From positions 4,836,001 to 4,900,000 of the forward strand of contig NZ_CP152376.1 in assembly GCF_038784515.1 (NCBI RefSeq): a stretch of 64,000 nt of DNA, written 5' to 3'. This document shows positions 33,700 through 42,627 of this stretch, piece by piece. Under the pieces are notes generated by a model. That model was not told where the DNA came from, ran no database searches, and saw only the letters and a list, made by a program, of their open reading frames with translations. Source of the stretch: Rhodoferax sp. GW822-FHT02A01. GTDB taxonomy: Bacteria > Pseudomonadota > Gammaproteobacteria > Burkholderiales > Burkholderiaceae_C. The position numbers and the translations under genes were made by a program. Within the stretch, counting starts at the first letter, position 1. Every line of letters begins with the position of its first letter.

Positions 33700-35091
33700 C
33701 TAGGGCTCCATTTGTGTAGTGGGCGTGCTATGCAATATAGACAAAATCCTGCGCATGCCCGCCTCGATTTCCGCAGTCGAGCGAGCCGCATTCAGGCTGA
33801 TGCGCACGGCATGGGGGGTCACCGCCCTGCCCACCGCGAAATGATCTGCTGTGCGTATCAGCACCCCAGCCTGGCGTAGCGCGGCAGCAAACTGGCCCAC
33901 ACGCCACGGCTCGGGCAAGGGCATCCAGATCAGGGGTGACTCGGCATCGGCACGGCAGTCCATGCCCTGGAGCAGAGCCATCGCCACGTCCCGGCGCTCA
34001 GTCATGCTGGCACGCTGGGCCACGATGAGCTGCTCCATCACACCGCTGTCTATCCATTGCGACGCGATCTCCGGCAGCAGCGGGGCTGTCATCCAGCAAT
34101 CCGCACGCATGGCGGCGGCCAGCTTGCTCAGCCACTGGGGCGCCGCCTCGACATAGCCCACGCGCAACCCCGGCCCCGCCACCTTGGAAAAACTGCTCAA
34201 CACAAAGGACTGGTCCGGCAACAGCGTGGAGACCGCCGGTAGCGGTGCAGCCTGGGAGGCGGCATGCACACAGTCCTCGATCAGCAACAGGTTGTGCTTT
34301 TGCACCACCTTGGCAATCGCTTGGCGGCGCTGCAAGGACATGGTGCTGTTGGTAGGGTTGTGCAGGCTGGGTGAGCAATACACCAGCTTGCCGGTGATGT
34401 TGCGTGCCGCGTGTTCCAGCGCCTGCGGCAGCATGCCCTCCTCGTCCATTTCTACACCCACCAGTTGCAGGCGCATCAGCCGCGCCAGTGCCTGCAGCCC
34501 GGGATAACTCAGCGTCTCGGTAAAGACAACATCCCCTGGATGGGCCAGCGCACGCAACACGCAGGACAGCCCGTGCTGCGCGCCATGGGTGACCATGACC
34601 CGGCTGGCATCACCGCCCAGGCCGAAGCGCCGCAACCACTCGGCGCCCGACTGGCGGTGGCGCGCATGACCCGCTTCGGGCTGGTAGCTCAACACCTGGC
34701 GCAGGACCTGCGGATCGGCTGCAACGCGTTGCAGGGTTGCGGCCAGCGCGCGCCCGTCATCGGTGGGAATGGCCACGTTGTGGGCCAGATCCACGGGGGC
34801 GCGATTGGCAGCGTTCTGCGGCGTACCGGCCTGCTCCGGGGAGCGAACATAGGTTCCGTCGCCCACCCGGGCCGTGGCCATGCCGCGCTGCTCCAGGATT
34901 TCGTAGGCGTGGCTGACCGTGCCCGCCGTCACGCCCAGGCGCTGCGCCAGCCGACGCTGGGGCGGCAAGCGCTCACCGGTAGGCAATTGGCCGTTCTGTA
35001 TGAATTGGGCCAACTCGTCGGCAAGGGCCAGGTAGCGCGGCTTGCCGGTGTCTTGCAGGCAGGCCTTGGAAATCAGGTTCTCGATGGACAA
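33700..35091 (-). CDS. MocR/PdxR-type GntR-aminotransferase fusion regulator
   Basis: A 463-residue protein. The N-terminal GntR winged helix at ~17-85 is recognisable from ERLPPQRRLAQRLGVTAGTV and GDGTYVRS. The rest is a type I aminotransferase fold, with YCSPSLHNPTNSTMS and the PLP lysine in SSFSKVAGPGLRVGY (around 300). MocR regulators use PLP-bound ligands to control nearby genes, classically amino-acid or PLP metabolism. ATG 35089-35091 is the family start. It is divergent from the GMC oxidoreductase gene with a 79-bp gap and is its likely regulator (inferred). Confidence 0.88.
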   Translation of the reverse strand: MSIENLISKACLQDTGKPRYLALADELAQFIQNGQLPTGERLPPQRRLAQRLGVTAGTVSHAYEILEQRGMATARVGDGTYVRSPEQAGTPQNAANRAPVDLAHNVAIPTDDGRALAATLQRVAADPQVLRQVLSYQPEAGHARHRQSGAEWLRRFGLGGDASRVMVTHGAQHGLSCVLRALAHPGDVVFTETLSYPGLQALARLMRLQLVGVEMDEEGMLPQALEHAARNITGKLVYCSPSLHNPTNSTMSLQRRQAIAKVVQKHNLLLIEDCVHAASQAAPLPAVSTLLPDQSFVLSSFSKVAGPGLRVGYVEAAPQWLSKLAAAMRADCWMTAPLLPEIASQWIDSGVMEQLIVAQRASMTERRDVAMALLQGMDCRADAESPLIWMPLPEPWRVGQFAAALRQAGVLIRTADHFAVGRAVTPHAVRISLNAARSTAEIEAGMRRILSILHSTPTTQMEP

Positions 35092-35170
35092 CGGTGGCTC
35101 TTTTCGGGAATGTGCAATTACTCAAGATGGCTGCATTGATAGCATGCAATCCAGCGCATAGTATGCGGCA

Positions 35171-36793
35171 ATGAACCAATTCGACTACATCGTCGTGGGC
35201 GCGGGCTCGGCTGGCTGCGTACTGGCCAACCGCCTAACGGCCAGCGGCAAAGACCAGGTCCTGTTACTCGAGGCCGGTGGCTCTGACCGCAGCCCGCTGA
35301 TCCAGGTGCCCCTGGGTTACGGCCTGACCTTTGCCGACCCCAAGTACAACTGGGGCTACACCACCGAACCCGACCCCGCACTCCATGGCCGCGCCTGCTA
35401 CTGGCCCCGCGGCAAGGTGCTGGGCGGCAGCAGTTCGCTCAATGCCATGGTCTATATCCGCGGGCAGCAAACCGACTACGACGACTGGGCTGCAGCGGGC
35501 AATACCGGCTGGAGCTGGAAGGATGTACTGCCCTACTTCAAGAAGTCCGAAGACCATGTGTGGGGCGCGTCCGAACACCACGGCGCAACCGGTGAAATGC
35601 GGGTCAGCGACTTTGCCGACCAGGTGCACCCGCTGTGCGAACGTTTTCTGCAGGCTGGCAAGGCGCTCGGTTTTGAGCGCACCGACGACTTCAACGGCCG
35701 CCTGAAGGAAGGCTTCGGCCTGTGGCAGATGACGATACGCAACGGCGTACGCGAGTCCACCTCCAACGCCTTCCTGCGCCCGGCGCTCAAGCGCAGCAAT
35801 CTCATACTGCAGACCCATGCCCACGTCACGCGGGTGCTGACCGAAGGCAAGAAGGCCGTGGGTGTGGAGTGCCTGATCGACGGTGTGACGAAGACCTTCA
35901 TGGTGCGCAAGGAAGTCATCCTCAGCGGCGGCGCCATCAACTCGCCGCAACTGCTGCAACTCTCGGGCATAGGCGACAGCGCCCATTTGCAACGCGTTGG
36001 CGTGCCGCTGGTGCACCACCTGCCACGCGTGGGCCAAGGCCTGCAGGACCACCTGTGCGTGTCCTACTTCTTCAAGTCCAAGGTCCCCACACTCAACAAC
36101 AGCCTGCGCCCTTGGTACGGCAAGCTGTGGGCCGGGGTGCGCTACCTGTTCACCCGCAAGGGTCCCCTGGGCATGAGCGTGAACCAGGCCGGCGCCTTCG
36201 TGCGCAGCCGCCCCGGGCTGGAACGGCCCAACCTGCACCTGTACTTCAACCCCATCAGCTACAGCGCAGCCACCATCGTCCCCGGGCGCTTCAAGATCAC
36301 CAACCCCGATCCGTTCCCGGCCTTTCTGATTTCCTTCAACACCTGCGTACCCACCAGCCGCGGCAGCGTCACCATCCAGAGCGCCAACCCGCTGGACAAG
36401 CCCAAGATCGAAACCAACTTCCTCAGCACCGAGCACGACCTGCGCGACATCGTGGAAGGATCGCGCATGGTGCGCGCCATTGCCAACAGCCGGCCCCTGG
36501 TCGACGTGATGCAAAGCGAACACCTGCCCGGCATTGCGGTGCAGAGTGATGAAGACATCCTCAAGGATTTCCGCACGCGGGGCGGCTCTGTCTACCACGC
36601 ATCGTGCACCTGCGCGATGGGCGTGGACCCGGCTACCTCGGTGGTGGACGCGCGGCTGCGCGTGCATGGCATGACCGGTTTGCGGGTGATTGATGCTTCG
36701 GTGTTTCCTTCTGTCACCTCGGGCAATACGAATGCGCCGGTGATCATGGTGGCGGAAAAAGGGGCGGATATGGTGTTGCAGGATTGGGCTTAA
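35171..36793 (+). CDS. GMC family oxidoreductase (choline dehydrogenase-like)
   Basis: A 540-residue FAD-dependent alcohol dehydrogenase of the GMC family. It has the dinucleotide motif [18 protein letters not shown] (~5-22), GMC signature 1 [17 protein letters not shown] and signature 2 [17 protein letters not shown]. The active-site region [10 protein letters not shown] carries the usual His, with Cys where most relatives have Gly/Thr, and the second site [10 protein letters not shown] has Asn. No signal peptide. Substrates of relatives range over choline, PEG, hydroxyalkyl compounds and terpenoid alcohols. With the downstream aldehyde dehydrogenase and beta-hydroxyacid dehydrogenase, it probably oxidises an alcohol in a catabolic pathway. 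It is divergent from the MocR gene. Confidence 0.9.
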   Translation: MNQFDYIVVGAGSAGCVLANRLTASGKDQVLLLEAGGSDRSPLIQVPLGYGLTFADPKYNWGYTTEPDPALHGRACYWPRGKVLGGSSSLNAMVYIRGQQTDYDDWAAAGNTGWSWKDVLPYFKKSEDHVWGASEHHGATGEMRVSDFADQVHPLCERFLQAGKALGFERTDDFNGRLKEGFGLWQMTIRNGVRESTSNAFLRPALKRSNLILQTHAHVTRVLTEGKKAVGVECLIDGVTKTFMVRKEVILSGGAINSPQLLQLSGIGDSAHLQRVGVPLVHHLPRVGQGLQDHLCVSYFFKSKVPTLNNSLRPWYGKLWAGVRYLFTRKGPLGMSVNQAGAFVRSRPGLERPNLHLYFNPISYSAATIVPGRFKITNPDPFPAFLISFNTCVPTSRGSVTIQSANPLDKPKIETNFLSTEHDLRDIVEGSRMVRAIANSRPLVDVMQSEHLPGIAVQSDEDILKDFRTRGGSVYHASCTCAMGVDPATSVVDARLRVHGMTGLRVIDASVFPSVTSGNTNAPVIMVAEKGADMVLQDWA

Positions 36794-36807
36794 TGCTTTC
36801 CCCCCTT

Positions 36808-37103
36808 GCCCCAAGCGCAAGCGCAGCGACGCGCGACACCACCCAACACGCGTGCAAGGTGAGCGCAGCGAACGAGCACGCGGATTCTTTGCACCCAGCG
36901 CCATTGGAACGTGCTGAGCAGCGCAGCGATGGGCGGATCAGGGCGGGCGCATGTTTGAGCGTAGCGAGTTTGCGACCGACCCCGCTCAGCGCGAGCAGCG
37001 CAAGGCACCCCGCAGGGGCACGTTACACGGCTCGCCTTTTCTTTGGGTACTTTCTTTTGGCGAAGCAAAAGAAAGTACCTCGGCCGCCGGGCCGAAACCC
37101 GGC
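36808..37103 (+). repeat. Intergenic repeat element, copy 2 (296 bp)
   Basis: The second copy of the 27542-27837 element, same length and orientation, about 93% identical. It fills the 364-bp gap between the GMC gene and the beta-hydroxyacid dehydrogenase gene, ending 54 bases before the latter. Its main hairpin (37046-37079) is GGTACTTTCTTTTG / CAAAAGAAAGTACC with the same GCGAAG loop; arms differ from copy 1 at five pair positions and stay paired. The final GCCGGG/CCCGGC hairpin is also present. No credible protein is coded across it. Confidence 0.85.
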
Positions 37104-37157
37104 TCGCAACGCCCGCCAAACCCCACAACTAATCACCCAAAAAGCAGGACCCAACAA

Positions 37158-38081
37158 ATGAGCAAACAAAAAATCGGATTCATCGGCCTAGGCAGCCTGG
37201 GCGAAGGCCTCTGCAACAGCCTGGTCAAAGCAGGCTACCCCGTCAAAGTCAATGACCTCAACAAGGACCTGGCCAAGCGCCTGCTGGAAGGCGGCGCACA
37301 GTGGGCCAGCACCACGGCAGAAGTCTGCAAAGACGCCGACGTAGTCATCACCGTACTGCCCTCACCTGCCGTCTCGCGAAAGGTCGTCGAAGGCCCGGGC
37401 GGCGTGTTCGAGAACCTCAAACCCGGCGGCGTGTGGATCGAGATGAGCACCACCGACATGGAAGACCTGCTGCGCCTGGCAGAGGTGGGCAAGAGCAAAG
37501 GCATCAACGTGCTGGAGTGCCCCGTCACCGGTGGCGTGCACCTGGCCAACTCGGGCGAAATCACCGTGCTGGTCGGCGGCGAGGAAGCCACTTTCAAGCG
37601 CGTGGAAGACATTCTGGGCACCATGGGCGGCGAGATCATCTACATGGGCAAGATGGGCAATGCCTCGGTGGTGAAAGTGGTGACCAATATGCTGGCCTTC
37701 ATCCACCTGATTGCTGCTGGCGAAGCCATGATGCTGCCGGCCAAGTACGGCGTGGACCCGGATGCCACTTACCGCGCCATCCGCGCCAGCTCGGGCAACA
37801 GCTTTGTGCACGAGACCGAATCCAAGCTGGTGCTCTCGGGCAGCTACAACGTCAAGTTCACCATGGACCTGGCCTGCAAGGACTTAGGGCTGGTCAACGG
37901 CATTGCCGAAAAGCTGGGCGTGCCGCTGGAACTGGGCAGCATGGCCCAGCAGATCTTTCGCCGCGCCCGTGGCCTGATGGGCGGCAACGCCCAGTCGCCC
38001 GAGGTGGTGCGCATGATCGAGAAGGCCTGCGACCTGGAGCTGCGTGCGCCAGGCTACCCCACCGAACTGGTGGCCGAGTAA
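37158..38081 (+). CDS. 3-hydroxyisobutyrate dehydrogenase-like NAD(P)-binding protein
   Basis: A 307-residue member of the beta-hydroxyacid dehydrogenase family. It has the dinucleotide fold KIGFIGLGSLGEGLCNSL, CPVTGGVHLANSGEITVLVGG in place of the usual DAPVSGG region, and the catalytic Lys in GNASVVKVVTNML. Family members oxidise 3-hydroxyisobutyrate, tartronate semialdehyde or similar short hydroxyacids. The start ATG 37158 lies just after repeat copy 2. It is 61 bases before the aldehyde dehydrogenase, with which it probably shares a transcript. Substrate unknown; an imine reductase role is also possible in this family. Confidence 0.88.
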   Translation: MSKQKIGFIGLGSLGEGLCNSLVKAGYPVKVNDLNKDLAKRLLEGGAQWASTTAEVCKDADVVITVLPSPAVSRKVVEGPGGVFENLKPGGVWIEMSTTDMEDLLRLAEVGKSKGINVLECPVTGGVHLANSGEITVLVGGEEATFKRVEDILGTMGGEIIYMGKMGNASVVKVVTNMLAFIHLIAAGEAMMLPAKYGVDPDATYRAIRASSGNSFVHETESKLVLSGSYNVKFTMDLACKDLGLVNGIAEKLGVPLELGSMAQQIFRRARGLMGGNAQSPEVVRMIEKACDLELRAPGYPTELVAE

Positions 38082-38142
38082 ACCGCATTACGCCGCTCAC
38101 CAACGACTGGCAGCGCGGCCCCAACTATTGACGGAGACTTCC

Positions 38143-39564
38143 TTGACACACTGCAACTTCTACATTGACGGCCAATGGGTAGAGCCCCAAGAGCCCGGCA
38201 CACCCCACCCCATCATCAACCCGGCTACCGAGGAATCCGTAGGCACTGTCAGCATGGGCGGAAAGGCCGATGCAGACCGCGCCGTCATGGCCGCACGCCG
38301 CGCCTTCGATGCCTACAGCCAGACCACGCTGCAGTACCGCACCGAGATGTTGCAAAAGCTGCAAGCCGTGTTCGAGCGCCGCTACACGGAGATGGCACAG
38401 GCCATCAGCACCGAGATGGGCGCACCCTGGAGCCTGGCCTATGACTCGCAGGCTGAATGCGGCCCCGGCCACATCAAGGCAACGCTGGAAGCCGCCAAGG
38501 ACTTCCCCTTTGAAGTGAAGAGCGGCCAGGGCGATCTGAGCCTGGAGCCCATAGGCGTGTGCGTGCTCATCACGCCCTGGAACTGGCCCATGAACCAGGT
38601 GGTGGCCAAGTTGGCGCCTGCCCTGCTGGCGGGCTGCACCGTGGTGCTCAAGCCCAGCGAATTTGCGCCGCTCTCGGCCAAGCTAGTGGCCGAGTATGTG
38701 CATGAGGTGGGCTACCCCGCAGGTGTGTTCAACATGGTCTATGGCGACGGCCCGGTGGTAGGCGCTGCGCTCAGTGCCCACCCGGAAGTGGACATGGTGA
38801 GCTTTACCGGCTCCACCGGCGCCGGCGTGGCAGTGGCCAAGGCTGCAGCCGACACCGTCAAGCGCGTGGTGCAGGAGCTGGGCGGCAAGTCGCCCAACAT
38901 CATTTTTGCCGACAGCGATGTGGATGCATCCGTTGCACGAGGCGTGAAGCGCTGCTTCAACAACACCGGCCAGAGCTGCAATGCGCCCACACGCATGCTG
39001 GTGGAGAAATCGGTGTACCAGCAGGCCGTGGCTGCCGCTGTCAAGGCCGGTGCGCAAGTGCAAGTCATACAGCCCACAGAAAAAGGCAGCGGCGTGGGCC
39101 CGCTGGCCATGAAACGCCAGTTCGAGACGGTGAACCGTTTTATCGACATCGGCATGCATTGCGGCGCTCGCCTGGTACTGGGCGGGCCAGGACGGCCTGA
39201 GGGGTTCGACAAAGGCTACTTCGTCAAGCCCACCATCTTTGCCGACGTGACCAACGACATGCCGATTGCGCGCCAGGAGATCTTCGGCCCGGTGCTGTGC
39301 ATGATCCCGTTTGAAGACGAGGAAGACGCCATCCGCATCGCCAACGACACGCCCTACGGGCTGGCCGCTTACCTGTCCACCAACGACAAGGCGCGCGCAC
39401 GCCGCGTGGCCAAACGCCTGCGCGCAGGCAACGTGTCGGTCAACGCATCGGGCAACGAATACTGCAACCCCTTCGGTGGCTACAAGCAGTCGGGCAATGG
39501 CCGCGAGTGGGGCCGCTTCGGCCTGCACGAGTTCATGGAATACAAGATCGTCAACGGGCTCTGA
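38143..39564 (+). CDS. NAD(P)-dependent aldehyde dehydrogenase
   Basis: A 473-residue aldehyde dehydrogenase. The family motifs are clear: LITPWNWPMNQVVAKLAPALLAG region around ~145, the catalytic Glu in VQELGGKSPNII and the catalytic Cys in NNTGQSCNAPTRM, then EIFGPVLCMIPFED near 385. The start is TTG 38143 (MTHCNFYIDGQWV), with a GGAG site five bases upstream; extending to 38044 overlaps the previous gene. It oxidises an aldehyde, possibly the product of the GMC oxidoreductase, to the acid (inferred). Followed by a terminator-like hairpin at 39597-39626. Confidence 0.92.
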   Translation: MTHCNFYIDGQWVEPQEPGTPHPIINPATEESVGTVSMGGKADADRAVMAARRAFDAYSQTTLQYRTEMLQKLQAVFERRYTEMAQAISTEMGAPWSLAYDSQAECGPGHIKATLEAAKDFPFEVKSGQGDLSLEPIGVCVLITPWNWPMNQVVAKLAPALLAGCTVVLKPSEFAPLSAKLVAEYVHEVGYPAGVFNMVYGDGPVVGAALSAHPEVDMVSFTGSTGAGVAVAKAAADTVKRVVQELGGKSPNIIFADSDVDASVARGVKRCFNNTGQSCNAPTRMLVEKSVYQQAVAAAVKAGAQVQVIQPTEKGSGVGPLAMKRQFETVNRFIDIGMHCGARLVLGGPGRPEGFDKGYFVKPTIFADVTNDMPIARQEIFGPVLCMIPFEDEEDAIRIANDTPYGLAAYLSTNDKARARRVAKRLRAGNVSVNASGNEYCNPFGGYKQSGNGREWGRFGLHEFMEYKIVNGL

Positions 39565-39596
39565 ATGTGGCCCCCACGCTTGTCACTGCGTGTACT

Positions 39597-39626
39597 GCGC
39601 TACCCCCCAAAGGGGGCGCGTTTTTC
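39597..39626 (+). terminator. Terminator-like hairpin in a CCCCC/GGGGG repeat after the aldehyde dehydrogenase
   Basis: GCG-CTA-CCCCCC (39597-39608) pairs through its C run with GGGGGCGC (39612-39619) around a short A-rich loop, followed by TTTTT at 39621-39625. The flanking sequence (CACTGCGTGTACTGCGC before, CCTTGGGGCGGCCCGGCGG after) is of a type I recognise from many Comamonadaceae intergenic regions. It would end transcription after the aldehyde dehydrogenase or reduce read-through into the enolase-superfamily gene. Confidence 0.7.
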
Positions 39627-39674
39627 CTTGGGGCGGCCCGGCGGAAAAACAACCCAACAACTTAGGAGCTCATT

Positions 39675-40865
39675 ATGAAAATCAAAGACATCAAGACCTT
39701 TGTCGTAGGCAACCCGCCGCCCGGTTTTGGCGGCCGCTACTTCGTCTTCATCAAGCTCATCACCGACAACGGCATCGAAGGCCTGGGCGAGATTTACAAC
39801 CTGCCCTACCACCCCGACATCGTGGCGCAAATGGCCAAGGATGTGGTGGAACGCTATGTAGTCGGCAAGGAGCCGTTTGACATTGAGAAGATCTGGCGCA
39901 GCGTGTATGGCGGCGGCTTCATCCACCGGCCCGACGTGAGCATGATGGGTATTCTGAGTGCCATTGAGATGGCCTGCTGGGACATCGTCGGCAAGGACGT
40001 CAACAAGCCCATCTACAAGCTGCTGGGCGGCCAGGTGCACGAGAAGCTGCGCAGCTACACCTACATCTACCCCAAGCCGGGCGACAAGACCGATGTGTAC
40101 GCCGACCCAGTGTTGGCGGCCGAGCGCGCGCAGGAATACGTGAAGATGGGTTTCACCGCGGTCAAGTTCGATCCGGCTGGCCCTTACACCGTGTACGACG
40201 GCCACCAGCTGTCGCTGACCGAGCTGGACCGCAGCGAACGTTTCTGCAAACTGCTGCGCGAAGCGGTGGGCAGCAAGGCTGACCTGCTGTTCGGCACGCA
40301 CGGACAGATGACGGCGGCAGGCGCCATCCGCCTAGCCAAGCGTCTGGAACCCTATGACCCGCTGTGGTTTGAAGAACCCATTCCACCGGACAACCAGAAG
40401 GAAATGGCCAAGGTGGCACACGGCACTTCCATCCCGGTCGCAGCGGGCGAACGCCTGACCACCAAGTGGGAATTCCTGCGCGTGATGGAAGAAGGCGCAG
40501 CCGCCATCCTGCAAATGAACCTGGGGCGCGTGGGCGGCATTCTGGAAGGCAAGAAGATTGCCTCCATGGCGGAGGCCTACCATGTACAAATTGCGCCGCA
40601 TCTGTACTGCGGACCGGTGGTGGGTGCCGCCAATGTGCAACTGGCTACCTGCAGCCCCAACTTCCTGATCCAGGAAAGCATTCTGGACTGGAAGGGTTTC
40701 CACTCCGACATCCTCAAGAAGCCCATGCAATGGCAGGACGGCTACATCATTCCACCGACCGAGCCGGGCCTGGGCATTGAACTGAATGAGGAAGTCGCGC
40801 TGGCCCATCCGTACGTGGGCAACGCCCTGCATCTGGACATGACGCACGACACACCGAAAGTCTGA
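39675..40865 (+). CDS. Mandelate racemase/muconate lactonizing enzyme family (enolase superfamily)
   Basis: A 396-residue enolase-superfamily protein, nearest in pattern to D-galactonate-type sugar-acid dehydratases. The capping domain is at ~1-120 and the barrel at ~130-380. Acidic metal ligands appear in WFEEPIPP and PVAAGERL, and IAPHLYCGPV carries the C-terminal His. The first ligand position is unusual: galactonate dehydratase has an Asp in VDFHGR, whereas here the sequence is LFGTHGQ, keeping the His but replacing the Asp by Gly. Metal binding at that site may be altered, and substrate prediction is weak. A Shine-Dalgarno (TAGGAG) precedes ATG 39675. Confidence 0.85.
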   Translation: MKIKDIKTFVVGNPPPGFGGRYFVFIKLITDNGIEGLGEIYNLPYHPDIVAQMAKDVVERYVVGKEPFDIEKIWRSVYGGGFIHRPDVSMMGILSAIEMACWDIVGKDVNKPIYKLLGGQVHEKLRSYTYIYPKPGDKTDVYADPVLAAERAQEYVKMGFTAVKFDPAGPYTVYDGHQLSLTELDRSERFCKLLREAVGSKADLLFGTHGQMTAAGAIRLAKRLEPYDPLWFEEPIPPDNQKEMAKVAHGTSIPVAAGERLTTKWEFLRVMEEGAAAILQMNLGRVGGILEGKKIASMAEAYHVQIAPHLYCGPVVGAANVQLATCSPNFLIQESILDWKGFHSDILKKPMQWQDGYIIPPTEPGLGIELNEEVALAHPYVGNALHLDMTHDTPKV

Positions 40866-40995
40866 AGAAGTCCGTGCAATGGCGCATAAGGTCAACAAAG
40901 GGTCGTAAGCGCACGAGACGTGCGATTGCGTAGCCCCTACGATGCGCCAGCTGCATGCACCTGCCATGCCCGTTTCAACCAAACCAAGGATAGAA

Positions 40996-42564
40996 ATGCT
41001 GCACATTGAAAAAGACGAGTCCTCCGGTATCTTGTTGGCACGCCGACAACTGGTTGCGGGCGCTGCGGCGCTAGGTCTGGGTGCTGCGCTGCTGCCCCTG
41101 GGCGCAGCGGCGGCCGAGACCCCCAAGAAGGGTGGCACGCTGCGCATCGGCATGGAGGGTGGTTCTCCGTCCGACAGCCTGGATCCGCGCCTCATTGCCG
41201 ACTCGGTCCCGCTGGTGATGGGCATGATGCTGTGGAATGGTCTGGTCGAGATCGCCGACAACGGTGACGTGGTCGGCGAAGTACTGGAAAAGTGGGAGGT
41301 CAAGCCCGGTGCCACCGAGTGGGTGTTTACCGTGCGCAAGGGGCTGACTTTCAACTCCGGCAAGACGGTCGATGCCGACGACGTCATCTACTCGCTCAAC
41401 CTGCACCGCGGCGAAACCAAGTCGCCCGCCAAGTCGGTACTGGCGGACATCACCGAGATCAAGAAGCTCAGCGCCAACCAGATCCAGATCACGCTGGGTA
41501 GTGGCAACGTGGATCTGCCGTTCACACTGAGCGACTTCCACATCATGGTGGTGCCCAACGGCACTACCGACTTCAGCAAACCGGATGGCACCGGCGCATT
41601 TGCCCTGGAGGAGTTCCAGCCCGGTGTGCGTGCAACCTTTGTGCGCAAACCCGGCACGTATTGGAAAGCGGGTCGCGGCAATTTTGACCGCGTGGAAATC
41701 CGCTACATCGGTGACGCTGCAGCGCGTACCCAAGCGCTGGTGACGGGCCAGGTGGACGTGATCAACCGTGTCGATCCCAAGACCGCCGCTCTGCTGGCCA
41801 AAAACAAGGCCGTGCGTATTTCTCGCACACCGGGCATGGGTAACCGCTACGCCTTTGTGGCGCAGACTGACAAGAGCCCGTTCTCCAACAAGGACCTGAT
41901 GCTGGCGCTGAAGTACGGCATAGACCGCAAGAAGATTGTCGACAACGTGTTTGCTGGTTATGCAACTCCGGGCAACGACCACACCGTGGGCGGCAAGATG
42001 AAGTTCTACGACACCAAGCAGAAGCTGATGTCGTATGACCCCGACAAGGCCAAGTTCCACTACAAGAAATCCGGCGTCACCAGCCCCATCGAGCTGCAGG
42101 TTTCCGAAGGCGCATTCTCCGGTGCCACTGACTCGGGTCAGGTATATCAGGAGTCACTGGCCAAGGCTGGCATCACGCTGGACCTCAAGCGGGTTTCCGG
42201 CGATGGCTATTGGGATAACGTCTGGCTCAAGCAACCGTTCTGTGCGGTGTACTGGGCCAACCGCCCCACCGTGGACAACCAGTTGACCACCACCTTCAAG
42301 GCGGGCTCCAGTTGGAATGACACCCACTTCAACAACGCCGAATTCGAGAAACTGATGGTCAGCGCCCGCGTGGAACTGGACGAGAAAAAACGAGCGGCGA
42401 TGTATGCGCGTTGCCAGGAACTGATCAGCCAGAACTCCGGCATGGTGTGCTTCGCGATTCAGGATTATCTGGACGCCTGCAACACCAAGTTGCGTGGACT
42501 GACTCTGTCCGGTCGCTTCGATCTGGCCGACTGCCGTATTCCGGAAAAAGGTTGGTTCGCCTGA
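40996..42564 (+). CDS. Oligopeptide/nickel-type ABC substrate-binding protein, copy 1 (Tat-exported)
   Basis: A 522-residue SBP_bac_5 (DppA/OppA-class) binding protein. The N-terminus LLARRQLVAGAAALGLGAAL is a twin-arginine signal, so it is probably exported folded. The mature part opens GGTLRIGMEGGSPSDSLDPR. It is highly similar to the protein at 46000-47574 (about 85% identical over a central ~180-residue stretch by eye), and probably both serve the permease at 47744-49542. ATG 40996 is chosen over the longer frame because of AAGGA upstream and the Tat motif. A bidirectional-type terminator follows. Ligand unknown; peptides, glycosides, nickel and opines are known in the class. Confidence 0.92.
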   Translation: MLHIEKDESSGILLARRQLVAGAAALGLGAALLPLGAAAAETPKKGGTLRIGMEGGSPSDSLDPRLIADSVPLVMGMMLWNGLVEIADNGDVVGEVLEKWEVKPGATEWVFTVRKGLTFNSGKTVDADDVIYSLNLHRGETKSPAKSVLADITEIKKLSANQIQITLGSGNVDLPFTLSDFHIMVVPNGTTDFSKPDGTGAFALEEFQPGVRATFVRKPGTYWKAGRGNFDRVEIRYIGDAAARTQALVTGQVDVINRVDPKTAALLAKNKAVRISRTPGMGNRYAFVAQTDKSPFSNKDLMLALKYGIDRKKIVDNVFAGYATPGNDHTVGGKMKFYDTKQKLMSYDPDKAKFHYKKSGVTSPIELQVSEGAFSGATDSGQVYQESLAKAGITLDLKRVSGDGYWDNVWLKQPFCAVYWANRPTVDNQLTTTFKAGSSWNDTHFNNAEFEKLMVSARVELDEKKRAAMYARCQELISQNSGMVCFAIQDYLDACNTKLRGLTLSGRFDLADCRIPEKGWFA

Positions 42565-42586
42565 TTCGTAACCCTGTGTAACCGTG

Positions 42587-42627
42587 TGGCCAGCCGAACT
42601 CAGAAGGTTCCGCTGGCCATTTTTTTC
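42587..42627 (+). terminator. Terminator between binding protein 1 and the convergent esterase gene
   Basis: TGGCCAGC (42587-42594) and GCTGGCCA (42612-42619) form an 8-bp stem with a 17-base loop, followed by seven T. The right arm and T run lie in the last codons of the convergent esterase gene, whose stop is at 42600-42602. So the terminator for the + gene is coded inside the end of the opposite gene. Confidence 0.72.
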
